64,000 bases of DNA from Tyto alba (taxonomy: Eukaryota > Chordata > Aves > Strigiformes > Tytonidae): NCBI RefSeq assembly GCF_018691265.1, contig NW_024881321.1:24959698-25023697 (forward strand), read 5' to 3'. Below are positions 35,761-47,985 of this stretch, one piece after another. Position 1 is the first letter of the stretch, and the number at the start of each line of letters is the position of its first letter. The notes beneath the pieces are model-generated. The model did no database searches. It worked only from the letters and a program-made list of their open reading frames with translations, and had not been told where the DNA came from. The translations under genes were made by a program, and so were the position numbers.

Positions 35761-37126
35761 CATATTTCTGGTCTAATAAAGTATAGAAGTGCTTGTACTT
35801 ACCTGTATTGCGACAGTACTTGCATAAATTAATGGAGGAAAAAATATTCTACAAATATAAAGTCACCACCTCTATCTCAACATGTGTCTGAAGCACAATT
35901 TACAACACCTTGAGAGAGAATGCTAGTAAATATTGTTTCAAATTACCTCTGTTCTGGTGACCTTTTCTTCATTTTGTGCTGCTCACCCTCCTAGACAGAA
36001 TTCTGGTCGTGTTGGATCTTTCATCTGACAGGTCAATATAACTATTGTTTTGTTTGTAAGAAATGACAGATATGTGAGATAGAGGAATAAAAAATGGAAG
36101 AATAAATCACTTTTTTACATAGGTTCACAAATTCAAGAGTAGAAGACCGGTCACTCTTCCTGGGAGAAGAGGAAGATGTTGCACCCAGTGAGGAATTTTA
36201 TATCCTCCATTTGTCAAAGAGTTCGAGCTTTAGATAGTCTTATTTAATGAGTAGTCGTGGTGATATTCTTACGCTTTCAGACAGTTGATGCAAACCTCTC
36301 TCCAAAAAGCTTCTATTTAAATAAAGAGGGGATTCTAGACACTTCTTTATTAGTCTTATTTTCTCCTCCAATACTGCTACAAGAGGTACAAATTTTAGTT
36401 TATTGTAGCCCTGAAATTTTGGGGACAAAAATACAGAGAACTGTTATCATTTTAAGATGGGAAAAGTGATGTCATGGGTCACATTCAAAATATTTATTCT
36501 GTGGCAATATTAATTTAAAATTTAATTCAAATTTGCACAGACACACACACACATATATAAAACAGATGTAAATAAGAAGTACAGAAGTATATACAATCCA
36601 CTATTAGTGATTATATTTTTGTTCATGTTGAATACTATCTGAGAAGTTGTTAATAGTAGATTTTCAAACATGTATCTTGTACATGTACTGACAATGAAGG
36701 AAGACTTGATAACTACACCAAAAGAGATGTTCAGCATGTAGGTAGCTACAGTTAAGTAGATTAATAAGATTTTGGGAAGGCCAGGCCTAAAGTTCATCTT
36801 TAGATATCATTAGTGTTGTGGTGCAGAGCCTTCTTATAGACTTTTTGACAAAAAGTAGGGCAGGTCAAATGATATCTGCTGTGTTTTCCATACTGACTTT
36901 TAAGAGTGGTCATAGGAGTGAATTATCTTCAGAACAGTGGCAGAGATTTATCTTGGGAAAAGTTAACTGGACCAGACCAAACTAAAGTCAGGGAACTAAG
37001 CAATGTAGATAGACTGGGATCAACTGCTGGAGCTTTTCCCCTAGTGTGTTTTATTGAGAAGATAGACACATTCTATGAATCGTCATTTGCTATGTAAACC
37101 ATGTTTTATTAGTTTCTTTTTCAAAT
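35761..37126. other. AT-rich unique sequence, no gene seen
   Basis: A short CA run lies at 36538-36552. The open frames at 36240-36428, 36522-36797 and 36906-37097 have no recognisable domain. Confidence 0.5.
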
Positions 37127-37132
37127 TACAAT

Positions 37133-37133
<1 letters not shown>

Positions 37134-37207
<74 letters not shown>
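37134..37207. repeat. (TATC)n tetranucleotide array
   Basis: About 18 perfect ATCT units, then one imperfect unit. It is bracketed by TACAATTTA (37127-37135) and its reverse complement TAAATTGTA (37215-37223). Confidence 0.96.
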
Positions 37208-37239
37208 ATCTATCTAAATTGTAAATAGTACCTTATGGT

Positions 37240-38020
37240 CCTTCCTCAACTTGGGTAACTAAATTTATACACTGACTCTAAATGAGGTCTCACTGATGTC
37301 TTGTGCAAAGGTACTAAGGATTCTGATTATTTGGAAGTGTTTTGCTTACTGATTTGGGGGATCACAGTTGTACTTTTTGCACCTTTATTCCATTACTGAT
37401 TTACTATAATCCTTATAAACATACGTTATAAATATACAAACAACTGTTTTTTTTCATTAATTTCTTGTTTCCACCTGAGAAAATTCCAACTTGTTGCCAA
37501 GTCCAAGACTGTACTTCAGACTCTTGTCCTGCGCCTCTAAATGAATAGACTTTCACTTTGTTGTCATAAATTCCCCCTCATCCTATTACTTCACTCCCTA
37601 AGGCTATTCATTTATTTATGTATAATATTTTACTGTTCCCCACTATTCAAAATGAGTGCCAACTTTGTGATATCATCTAATTTCATTACCTCACTTCAAC
37701 TTTTGAGCCAAGGTCAGAACTGAAGATTGAGATACTGATACTGCTCCCAATCCTCAATAAATTCCAATTATGACTCCTCTACAGTCTAATATTTTCTCTT
37801 CAATACAAAACAGCTATTGTCATCTGATACTGTATACTCTTATGTAAGCACACATCATATGTTTATTTAATTCACTGAGTCTTTAATAATTTTTCCTTAA
37901 ATATTTGTTCTAAGAACTTGCATAATTTAAAAACAAGTTCAGAGGTATGCAGATCAATTGTTGTCCTCTTTATAAATATCACTATTTGCCAATCACTTTT
38001 TATACTTACTGAAATAAAGT
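37240..38020 (-). mobile_element. Possible very old CR1-like fragment
   Basis: The plus strand carries words in the order expected for the antisense of an ancient CR1/L3-type ORF2: AACTTTGTGATATCATCTAA (about 37662), TTGAGCCAAGGTCAGAACTG, then TTATAAATATCACTATTTGC (about 37970). No protein frame survives. Without an alignment this is only a resemblance. Confidence 0.4.
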
Positions 38021-39904
38021 GTGATGATTTTCATTTATTGATTCTCCAGAGTCCTCTAAGGAGATTATCCAGGTCTTCTGTCATAAACACATTTTGATTT
38101 TAGATGCAGCATTTTCAATTTGCGTATCATCATTATATATCATCAGTTCCAGCAGCTATCTTGTTTGTTTTACTTGTCTAATATAACAAAACTATTAGGA
38201 AATCTTTTTATATATAGTTTGGATTAACAGTCAAACTATTTTTAGTCAGTATTTTAGTCACAAAGAATAGTACCTGTTCTTCTGTAAGCCTTTTTTTCAA
38301 ACAAAACCCTGATAGCTTATTCTGTAAATGCATGCCTTGCACAACACTGCTTAGCCCTGGACAAAGCTTTATGACCAAGTTAGAAACTCCAAAAAACAAG
38401 TATTTATAATTGAAATTGCAACTCATGTTGCGTATCAGTGTATGATTGCGCTATCTTAAATTATATGTATCTTCTTTCATAATGCCATAACTGTTTATTC
38501 CTAAGGGGAAAGAGCTATGGTTCTCAAACATCTTCCTCATACAGTTAGAGTATCTGAATGGTGATGCATTTTCCACATGAAGTTAGCATTCTGTTACATT
38601 TTAATTTACAATATCAGAAAGAAATTGGGTCTTTTGATGTAGTCCCAGGTTGCTTAGTCAGATGAAAGCCCCTCAGGTCTTTAATATAAATGCTGAAAAC
38701 CTGATAAGTTAGCAAGAAATATCAGGAGATAACGAGTGAACAATCTATTTTTAAAGCCACCATGCAAATAACTCTAATTCCTTCCAAATCTTAATTTCAA
38801 AATCCCTTATAAGATTTTTACCTTTATCTCTTGGGCAGCTTCTGATAAAGAATACAACACTGGACATCCAAATTTCAGTATGTTAAATTTTCAGTGACAG
38901 GTGTTGATCGTCATGAATAAAACCATGGTACTAGAAGCACAACCCTTTTTTCCTATTAATCCCTAATAAGCATCTTTGTGTTTCATAAAAAAAAAAAAAA
39001 TGTTTTCCATGTTCTGCATAGGAAGGAAGGTAAAGCTGTTTACTTTCAATTTGTATGATATACCAGAATGCTGTTTTTCATATATTGATAAGAATGTTAT
39101 GCAGTCTATTATAAAAGATGTAATAATAATATATGCAGATTAATGTAAAAATGACCTTGATAATGCTGATGGCAAATTTAAAAATATTAAAAGTAGAAAC
39201 ATATACTAAACCAAACTAAGCAAAAAGTTCATAAGCATAGCAAATTCAATGATTAATAGTCAGCAGGATTCTAGCTTTCTATGTCACCACTTGGATTTTA
39301 TATGGTGTTACTAAGCAACAAAGGTTACTCTTCAGCAATACTTAGATTCATTATTTGCAGTTTTAATCAAATCAGCTTCTAAGTGAACAGTATTTTTGTG
39401 TAATCTGTTTGTCAGTGATAGATAAACAGTGCAAACATCAAATATATGCTAATTTATCTTATATAGCATAATTATAACAAGTCTCATTTTAGTTAATGGG
39501 CTTTTATTATGTACATCTCTGATTATATATAATTTATCATATTGTGAACATCCTTGGTAGCAGGAATAATTTAGTCAATATTTTAGTTTGTCCTCCAAGC
39601 TCCAGAAAGTATTTACTCAAATGTACGCAAAATGATAATTAAAACTGTTATATTGATATCAAGATGAGAATAACCCACATAAAAAAAATGCACTCTGAGA
39701 AGTATTTGTGTTGTTGTTATCTAATATTTAAAACAAAAACAAACTAAAACAAAACACAAAACTACCTGAATCCCATAAGACATTACATATCACTTTTTAT
39801 TTTTATCTTGTATTTTTCCCTGAGGTGCTAACAGAGAACACTGGGCAGGGTAATGTGCCAAATTATTGGAAGATCTATCAGTTTGCTGCTTTTGAAATTC
39901 TGTG
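38021..39904. other. AT-rich unique sequence, no gene seen
   Basis: No gene or repeat family recognised. An A-run lies near 38987-39000. Confidence 0.5.
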
Positions 39905-40204
39905 TTGATTTCCCTGGAGAGGGACTTTTTACAAGGACATATAGTGGTAGGACAAGGGGTGTCTTTAAACTGAAAGAGGGCAGTTTTAGATTAAAGGAAG
40001 AGATTCTTCACAGTGGGGGTAGTGAGACACTGGAACAGGCTCTCCAGAGAAGTTGTGGCTGTCTCATCCCTGGAAGTGTTCAAGGCCAGGTTGGACGGGG
40101 CTTTGAGCAACCTGGACTAGTGGAAGGTGTCCCTGCCTGTAGCAGGGGAATTGGAACTAGCTGATCTTTATGGTCCTTACCAGCAGAAACCATTCTATGA
40201 TATA
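39905..40204 (+). mobile_element. CR1 LINE 3' end, 5'-truncated
   Basis: Sense words are contiguous and well preserved: GGGACTTTTTACAAGGACAT, GGTAGGACAAGGGGTGTC, AAACTGAAAGAGGGCAG, GAGATTCTTCACAGTGGGG, GAGACACTGGAACAGGC, GGACGGGGCTTTGAGCAACC and ACCATTCTATGATA at the 3' end. It is one of the best preserved CR1 3' UTRs in the window, so probably one of the younger ones. The plus-strand open frame at 39853-40164 reads through it and is not a gene. Confidence 0.95.
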
Positions 40205-40441
40205 AAAGTAAAAACAACTACCCAAAGAAAACTTCTCTATTCAAGGAAGAATAGACTGTAAAACACCAATTTGTGTCCGCTACTAGCTAATAGAGAAAAT
40301 TTGTTTCAGACAAGGAGTGATGCCTTTAAAGTTAAAAGGTGACAGAGGTGAACAGTTTCTTTTAATCTGTATGTCACCATATGAATGGTTTTGTTGTCAT
40401 ATTATAAGGATTCTGAAGAGACAGTTGCAGAATTCCCATTG

Positions 40442-40486
40442 AAAAAAAAAAAAAAAAAAAAAAACAAAACAAAACAATAAACCCAT
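40442..40486. repeat. Poly-A run with (AAAAC)n
   Basis: A homopolymer of about 23 bases followed by CAAAACAAAACAA. It could be an old retroposon tail, but no body is recognised upstream. Confidence 0.8.
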
Positions 40487-43055
40487 ATACATTGAATTTT
40501 AAGTCATATCAATTTAAATGACTAATAGCAGAAAATACCGGACAAGAAGAGGGTGACATGAAGAACAAAGAAGTTATATGTGACATGCTTATATGTATAA
40601 GTTAGTGAAGATGGTAAATTATCTTTCTCAACTTTTGAAAGTTATTTTTTCATAAATAGTCATATAGAAGGAATAGTAATGGTAACACAGCTGTTGTTTT
40701 TATGCAAATTTTTAGAGAAGTTCTCATTAAAAAATTGTAAAGAAAATTCCTCTAAGTCTTTGCCCTTCCAATATTTAAATAACATACATTATTTTAGGAA
40801 GAGGGGAAGAAGTGAAAGAAGAGAAAGAATAAATAATGGTGTCAGTTCTACTGTATTTGTATAGAGTCCATATAAAATCCATATGACAGTCCATGGATTA
40901 CACAATCTAAGCTTTAAAATATCGTCTCATGAAAATATTGATGTCACCTTTCTAGTACTGTAGAAGGTAAGTCTGTACTTGAATACATTAGTGAATGTAA
41001 TCTATTTTACTTAAGGGATATGTTGCTGGTTTGTATTTTTACAGCAATAATTAGGGATGTCATTTCTGCCATTGTTCCTGAGGTTATATGATGTCATTTA
41101 TTGCAGAAGAGAGAGTCCGATGCAGAGATATATCAAACTAACAAGCTAAAACACAGAAAAGTGGAGAGGGAAAGCAAAAGAAATGTAAAGATCCACAACT
41201 TGTTAGATTACAAAAGTATTCTAAGTTAGGAGTCAGAAACTGTTTTACTCCCTAATTAATAGGAGTAAATAAAAACCTTTGGGGTCAAGGTTGCCCATCT
41301 GGGGTTTCAGGGGAGTGTGAGCTTGATGTTTTTTTTCTGGACATGCCTGTCTCACTTTATTAAAAGACAGACCCTCTGATCAGACTATAAAAACTACAAA
41401 CAGTCTAAACATAATTTTCTAAGTGCAGTGGAAATAAGGCTAGTATGATTTTACTGGAATGAAAAGTTTTCCAAGCTTGTATTATGAAACAATATGGACT
41501 ACTTCATATAGCTTATGTAAGCACTACCTGTCAATTTAATGCATGTAGGAAATTAGTGACAAAGCATCTAATCTCGATCCCAGTAGATCTGATGAAATTT
41601 TTGTTCTTATAAGGAATCTCGGTTAGTCTCCAGGAAATACTTTGGGCTAAAAATATTCCATTAACATTGCCATTTGGCTGCTTATGTTTTTTGCAGCCTT
41701 AGAAATATTTGTCTAAATGTGGTCAATTAACACAAAGAAATCCTAATAAAACAATCTTCCTCCAGCATGTAATAAATCATGTAAATTAAAAATATTTTAC
41801 TAGTATTATATCTCCCTCTACTGGTAAAATATTATTTCCCATATGATTAACTTAAAAAACATAATATGATTTAAAAAGAATGTAAAATGGTAGCTCCCTT
41901 TCGAAAATATCGTCCCAGAATGAATATTTTAAAGAGACAAAGAAGAATTAGGCCTAAGTATTCTTTCAAGACTAGGTAATGCAGGAAGCTCAGACAAAGA
42001 TTACTGATTTATTCAAGGGATATTGATTCACAGGGAACAGAGAATGATATTTGCAGTGATGGAGTCTACTGGATTTCTCTCGGTAATATCCTTTAAAAAG
42101 AGAATAGAAAATATATAAATATATAAGTACCCTAGAAATGTTAATACTCTATTACAAGAAAGAAAAATAACAGGAAGTACAGTTTATCCCTGATGCCCAG
42201 TAACAATGTGAGTCAATTAAATCTTGGTGAAATAATGTAAGCAGTAATGATTATTAAAAAGAAATTATGGTTGTAAAAATAAAAAACATTTACCCATCTG
42301 CCAGAATTATTAAGAACATTCAAACCAGTGAAGTATTGATTATAAATACAGTAAATATGTATTCAGTAAAAAATCCCTCAACATTCTGAAATTTATTTAA
42401 ATCAAACAGATCAAGATCTCATGTATTAGTGACTAGAAACATTGGACTCAAAAAGGACTTTTCATTCTCTCTAGGTTTTTGCTACACTTCCGCAAATATG
42501 TATGGGGGACAAACTGTGGCACAGGCTTCTTCTGATTTTCTAGAACAGGGATGAGCATATTTTCTGTATAAATTTTCCACCTAATGCACTGGAGGCTAAG
42601 TACTTGAAATCCTGTCTAAGGTTTTATTAGGATTTGCAGTCTGTTATAGGCAGTAAATTTTGCCCTTGTTTTAAAGCACAGCTAGAGGAGTTGGTTGGGT
42701 CACCATCTTACATACCTTTAGGGTAACAGTGTTCACTCTGGCCAGGAAGTTTGGTTTCTTGAACACAAATAACTCTTTTCTCCCTCTCAGAAGCGTACTG
42801 CAAAAAGCATTAACCATACACAAGAATGGTCCAAGGTACATGTAGGGGAATGTGTGAAAGTGTGATTTTGCAATTTCGGGTAAAGTATTTTGGTTATCAC
42901 AGTGCATGAACTAAGCAATTTGTGATAAAATGCTCTCATTCTTCATAATCTTCTTCTCTCATGGTGATGATGGTATGATGGAGATAATGGCACTGATCAT
43001 GAATACATTTTCACTGTGTGTTTTCCCAGAAAGTTATCAAAATCAAACAAAAGCT

Positions 43056-43092
43056 GGGGAGGGAGAGAGGGAGGGAGGGAGGGACGGAGGGA
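43056..43092. repeat. (GGGA)n-like purine tract
   Basis: GGGAGAGAGGGAGGGAGGGA with one C interruption. All purine otherwise. Confidence 0.85.
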
Positions 43093-43727
43093 GATAACTT
43101 TAACATAAAAAAAGGAAGAAGAAAAAGCTGTGCTGCCTCACTTCCATATGCAGATAATGGTAGTATTTAATCGTGTGACCAGAAACCATCATTGTCAAAG
43201 TAAATTGATTTATTGCTCATGGTGTGCGCTGTCAGCATCTATTGTTTTCTTTTCTTTCTTGTCATTCAGATTGATAACTTTAGTGGTGCTATATGGTTGC
43301 AGATTTCTTCCCCATGTCAGTCACTTAGGAAGTTGCTGTGCACAGGTAATTTCTCTTCTGTGGATTTCTTTGTAGTACTTCTTTGATTAGTTTAAATTGT
43401 CAACAAAAGCACATTGTATCTCCTTCTGACTACTCACATGCATTAAATATTTCTAAAAGCTTGATGGTGTAGTCACAGAATACATGTCCATGATCAAAGA
43501 AAAAGTTTCATTGCTTTCATTTTTATTGCCTTTTTTTGTGTGCTTTTTTTTCCTCAAACATGGAAGAATGTAGCTGGCAGCTATTAGGAAACCCCCAAAA
43601 AAGAAAGAATAATTTTGCATGTACAACACCGAATAAATCTTTATTTTACTTCAATTATAAAATGTAATTATGTAGCATAATTATAGAAAATAAAGCCTAA
43701 AATTACAGCACATAAGGCCTATATATT

Positions 43728-44219
43728 TGTTGTCATTTGATCCTGGTCAGCAGCTAAACACCACGTGGTCGCTCACCCACCCTGCCCCCACTTGGGAATG
43801 GGGAAGGAACCGGAGGGGCAAAGGGAGACTCGCGGGTTGAGATATAAACAGTTTAATAACAGTAACAGAACAATACGCTGACAGGAGTATCAGCGGGTAA
43901 TGTACAATACAGCTGCTCACCACCCACCAACCAACACCCACCTGCTCCCGGCCGGCGATCCCGAACACAAAGGCCCCACAGCAACACTCTGAGAAGTGAG
44001 AGCCCCTCCTGGCCCACTCCTGCCTTTAATTAGTGAGCACAATGTCACATGACATGGGATATCGGCCAATCCGGGCCCAGCACACCAGCTGTGCTCCCCC
44101 CGCCCCTGCACATAGGCAAGGGCTCTTGGACCTCGACAGCCTCTGGAATCTCAGTGTGCTTCAACACTCCTCCAGCTGCCAAAACGAACATGAACTCTAT
44201 TCCAGCCCAAACCAGGACA
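43728..44219 (-). mobile_element. ERVL-type solo LTR
   Basis: The element ends AACCAGGACA, the complement of the TGTCCTGGTT start of a common avian ERVL LTR. Near the other end TGTCATTTGATCC, CAGCTAAACACCACG and CTCGCGGGTTGAGATA correspond to its 3' part in antisense, so the sense is minus. AAACAGTTTAATAAC is the antisense of the poly(A) region. ATATT occurs directly outside both ends (43723-43727 and 44220-44224), which fits a 5-bp duplication if the LTR starts TGTTGTC at 43728. In AT-rich DNA this match could be chance. It is clearly GC-richer than its flanks. No proviral body is present. Open frames inside it (for example minus 43747-43968) are not coding. Confidence 0.83.
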
Positions 44220-44224
44220 ATATT

Positions 44225-44890
44225 ATAAATTATGAAATCATACTATCAATAGAGCTGAAAAAGTTGACAACTGATTTTGATGCAATGAGAATCCTGTTGG
44301 TGGCACTGATAGGAGACTAGTCCTCTAATTGTTAAAATTCCAATGCCTTATGCTGTAAACAGTCCAGAACTTGCTAACAAAATGTCATGATGATACAAAT
44401 CTTTGAGATACAGCTAAAACAGAAGAGGACTGGAATTGTATCCAGGATGAACTATATAAACCTGTATGAACCATGGCCTAAAACAAATGGGAAAAATACA
44501 ATTGTAGAAAGTGCAACATCATGAATTTAGGGACTACAAAACATAATTTTTGTTATCAGCTAGGAGCTCAGCAGCTGCAAATATCACTGAAGCAGAAAGC
44601 TGCATGTGTGAGATTATTCACAAAGGGAATAGACTAATGTGACCCCAGATAACAAGTTGTTTCCATTTGAGGCAGAAAAATATTAAAGCCTTAGTACAAA
44701 GGACAAGCAAGTGTGTATCTGTGACACTGTGAAATACTGTGTTTAATTCTAGTAGTACATGTTTAAAGAAGATAATAACTAGAAAATAGCATGCAGTGAT
44801 GCAGAGAAAATGATTAGTAATTTACTGAAAATAATAGTTATGTTAACGGGTTTTGGGTTTGTTTGTTTTTTCAACCCAGTGAAACTACTC
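44225..44890 (+). mobile_element. Old CR1-like LINE 3' fragment
   Basis: GATGATACAAATCTTTGAGA reads like the DDTKLG part of CR1 ORF2 in sense. It is followed by AATACTGTGTTTAATTCTAG (about 44733), which corresponds to the 3' UTR word usually seen as AATACTGTGTTCAGTTTTGG. It is decayed, with no open frame. It starts at the right edge of the ERVL LTR and ends where a younger CR1 begins. Confidence 0.55.
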
Positions 44891-44919
44891 AGCTAAATGT
44901 CTGTCTTGCCAGTTAGAAA

Positions 44920-47900
44920 TAAGGGGTGCAGGCAGAAGTTGATGAATCATCCAAATCAATAACTGGATTCATGGCTGCAATCATTGCCAGGGCTTTGGTT
45001 TCTACAGTCTTGGGACATTCTTTGAGGAATGCAGCCTATCGGGGAGAGATGGGATCTACCTATCTAGAAAAAGCAGGAGTATATTCACTAATTGATTGGC
45101 CAATTTAGTAAACTGTTCTTTAAACTAACTTGAGGTGTTCAAAGCTGTTACACCTGCATATTCAGAGGAACTGGCTGGGTGAGTGCACCTAACAGAATAG
45201 TGAAGGAACATTTCCCAACCCTTTCCAAAGGCAAGAAAACTAAGACCAGCCATCTCAAGTGTATATACTCCAATGTGGGTAATCTGGGCAACAAACAGGA
45301 GGAACTGGAATTTTGTGCCCAGTCTGAGAATTATGATGTCATAGGAATTATAGAAACCTGGTGGGAAAACTCATATGACTAGAAGACCACAATGGATGGC
45401 TACAAACTCTTTCAGAATAGGATAGGAAGAGGAGGAAGTGGAGTTGTACTTTATGTAAAAGATAAATTTGAGTGTATGGAGGTAAGCTATGGAGACCACA
45501 AAAGTTCTTTTGAATGCCTTTTGACCAAGATTAGAGAAATCATCAACAAGGGGGAATGTTATGTTAGGTATCTGTTACTGACCTTCCAGTCAAGATGATA
45601 AAGCCTTACTTTGTCTGCTCAGGGAAATCTTGGGCCAACAGAACCTGGTCCTCATGTGTGACTTTAATTACCTGAACATTTGTTGGGAAAAAAACACCGT
45701 GGTGCACAACTCATACATCAGGTTCCTGAAATTCATTGAGGACTGCTTCCTGCTATAGATCCTGGACATGCCAGCTAGGAACAGCACATTGCTAGATTTA
45801 CTGCTCATAAACTGAAGAGACTTACTTAACAACATAATTACCAACAGTGTCCTTGGATACAGCAATCACAACATTGCAGAATTTAAGATCCTACTGAGCA
45901 CACTGAACATCAATAATAGGACAAAGACAAGACCCTGGATATTAGAAGAGCCAGCTTCAATATGCTCAGAGTCTAGCCACAAGGAATTCCCTGGGAAACA
46001 TCCATGTAGGGCAAATCAGCTTGTGAGTTCTGGAAATTATTCAAGAACAGCCTTCTGGAAGCACAAGAACAGACTATCCCCCACAAAAGGAAAGGAAGAA
46101 AGTAGAATAAAAGACTACCCTGATTTAACAATGAGCTTTTGGATGTTCTTAAAAGCAAAAAAGAAGCATACTAGCTATAGAAATGTGGTCAAATAGGTAT
46201 CAAGGACTACAAGATCCTTCCTAGAACATGTAAAGTTGCAGTCAGGAATGCTAAGACCCAGCTAGAACTGAAATTGGCCAAGAGAGATATCAAGAAGTAG
46301 AAAGGATTCTTCAGATACATGAGCAATAAGTAGAAGCACAGGGATGTAGGCCCACTGCAGGGAAGGGAAACTAGTTATTAATGCTGATGAGGCAGAGGTT
46401 CTCAACACCTTCTTTGCCTCTGTCTTTACCATCACAATATCAAGTAGCTAGGACAATGTATGTGTTGACCCACCAATAGTGGAGGAAGGGCTGGTCTGCG
46501 GCCTCTTGCAAGGTCTCAATCCAAATAAATGCATGGGCCTGAATTGACCCACCCCAGGGTGTTAAGAGAAATGACTGATATTGTTGCACAGCCACTGTCT
46601 ATAATCTTTGAAAAGTGGGATCAGGGAATATCCCTCATGACTGGAAGAGGGAAAATATCACACCCTACTACAAGAAGGGCCCAAAAGAGGACCCAGGAAA
46701 CTACTAGCCCATTACTCTTACTCCAATCCCTGGGAAAGTAATAGAACGTGTCCTCCTAGAAACTATTATGAATCAAATGAAGCAAGTAGATGGGAAAAGC
46801 CAGCACAGATTTATCAAAGGGCAAATCATGACAGAGTAATCTCTGATCATCATCTACAACAACATGACATTTTCTGTTGAGATGGGGAGAGGAGTAGATG
46901 TTGTTTACCTGGGATTCAGGAAAGCATTTGACACCATTTCGCACATCCTTCTCCTGGACAAACTGACAAGATACAGATTGGATGAGTGCTCTGTACAATG
47001 AGTAGGAAATTCGCAATGGTTTTTACCCAGACTGTCAGCCTGTCACAAATGCCGTCCCACAGAGACTGGGCCCCACACTGTTCAACATCTTCATAAACTA
47101 TCTGGATGATGGAATTGAAAGCACCCTCACCAGGTTTGCTGACAACACTAAACTGGGTAATGAGGTGGACACTTTTGAAGGGAGAGCCACCTTACAGAGA
47201 GACTTGGACAATCTGGAAGAGTGGTCTAGCAAGAACTATATGAAGTTTAACAAAGACAAGTCCCTGAACCTGGGACGGAATAACTGAAGATCTCAGTGCA
47301 GGTTAGGATCAGTGCAGCTGGGGAGCAGCCTTGCTGAAAAGAATCTGGGGTCCTGGTGTACAGCAAACATGAGTCAGCAATGTGTTGCTGCAGCAACAAA
47401 GGCAAATCAGATGCTGGGCTGCATCTGCAGGGGCATTACTAGCAGAAATACAGATGTGATCATCCCACTCTAGTCAATGATTGTCAGGATGTACCTGGAG
47501 TATTATGTCCAGTTCTAGTCCCCACAATTCAAGAGAGATGCAGACACACTGAAGAGGGTACAAAGGAATGCCATAAAGATGGTCAGAGGGCTGGAGAAAC
47601 TGTCCTATGAAGAAAGACTAAATGTCTTCTCTTCTTGGACAAGAGAAGGCTTGGTGGGACCTAATTTCAGTGTTCCAATATGTAAAGGGCAGGTACAAAG
47701 AGGATGGTAGATCTCTCTTCCCAAGGTTGACATGAAGAAGACAAGGAGCAACAAGTAACACCAGGAGAGGTTTCATCTCAATATAAGAAATAAATTTTTT
47801 GCAGTGAGAACAATCAATCACAGGAACAACCTCCCCAGGGATGTAGTAAAGTCCCCACCTCTGCAGGTTTTCAAGATGTAATTGGACAGGGTGCTAGATA

Positions 47901-47985
47901 ATCTCATCTACGTTCCCTTTCCCATTAAAATTTGGTCTAGATGAGCTTTTGAGGTCCCTTCCAACCTGGGCTGTTCGATGATTCT
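44920..47985 (+). mobile_element. CR1 LINE, about 3 kb, near-complete ORF2
   Basis: This is the longest LINE in the window. It starts in sequence matching the CR1 region before ORF2 (GGGACATTCTTTGAGGAATG, GGGATCTACCTATC, TTCTTTAAACTAACTTG), runs through endonuclease and reverse-transcriptase regions, and ends with a CR1 3' UTR finishing AGGTCCCTTCCAACCTGG and CGATGATTCTTTT (about 47985). The terminal words resemble those of the CR1 at 56768-57043, so the two may be of one subfamily. It is 5'-truncated, with most of ORF1 absent, and carries in-frame stops and frameshifts. Confidence 0.93.
45230..47290 (+). pseudogene. CR1 ORF2 pseudogene (endonuclease and reverse transcriptase)
   Basis: The intact protein would nick target DNA and copy LINE RNA. 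The endonuclease part starts with KCIYSNVGNLGNKQEELEF and IIETWWENSYD, keeping the catalytic Glu of ETWW. A TAG at 45380-45382 sits where Trp is expected, and the same frame continues with MDGYKLFQNR from 45392. The later DFN motif is kept (about 45660). The SDH motif reads SNH at 45861-45869, so the catalytic Asp is lost. In the reverse transcriptase, VVYLGFRKAFDTISH (about 46903) has Gly for the motif A Asp at 46912-46914, and the FADD active site reads FADN at 47135-47146. Frame changes separate the blocks. This copy is dead by several independent criteria. Confidence 0.9.

Larger units (their letters stand above)
40205..43727. other. AT-rich unique sequence, no gene seen
   Basis: An A23 run followed by AAAAC units lies at 40442-40486. 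A GGGA-rich patch lies at 43056-43092. The open frames at 42671-42907 and 43130-43375 have no domain I recognise. Confidence 0.5.

Noticed and set aside
39853..40164. 103-codon plus-strand frame
   Set aside because: It lies mostly within the 3' UTR of a CR1.
40442..40486. Processed pseudogene tail
   Set aside because: There is a poly-A tract but no recognisable gene body or flanking duplication upstream.
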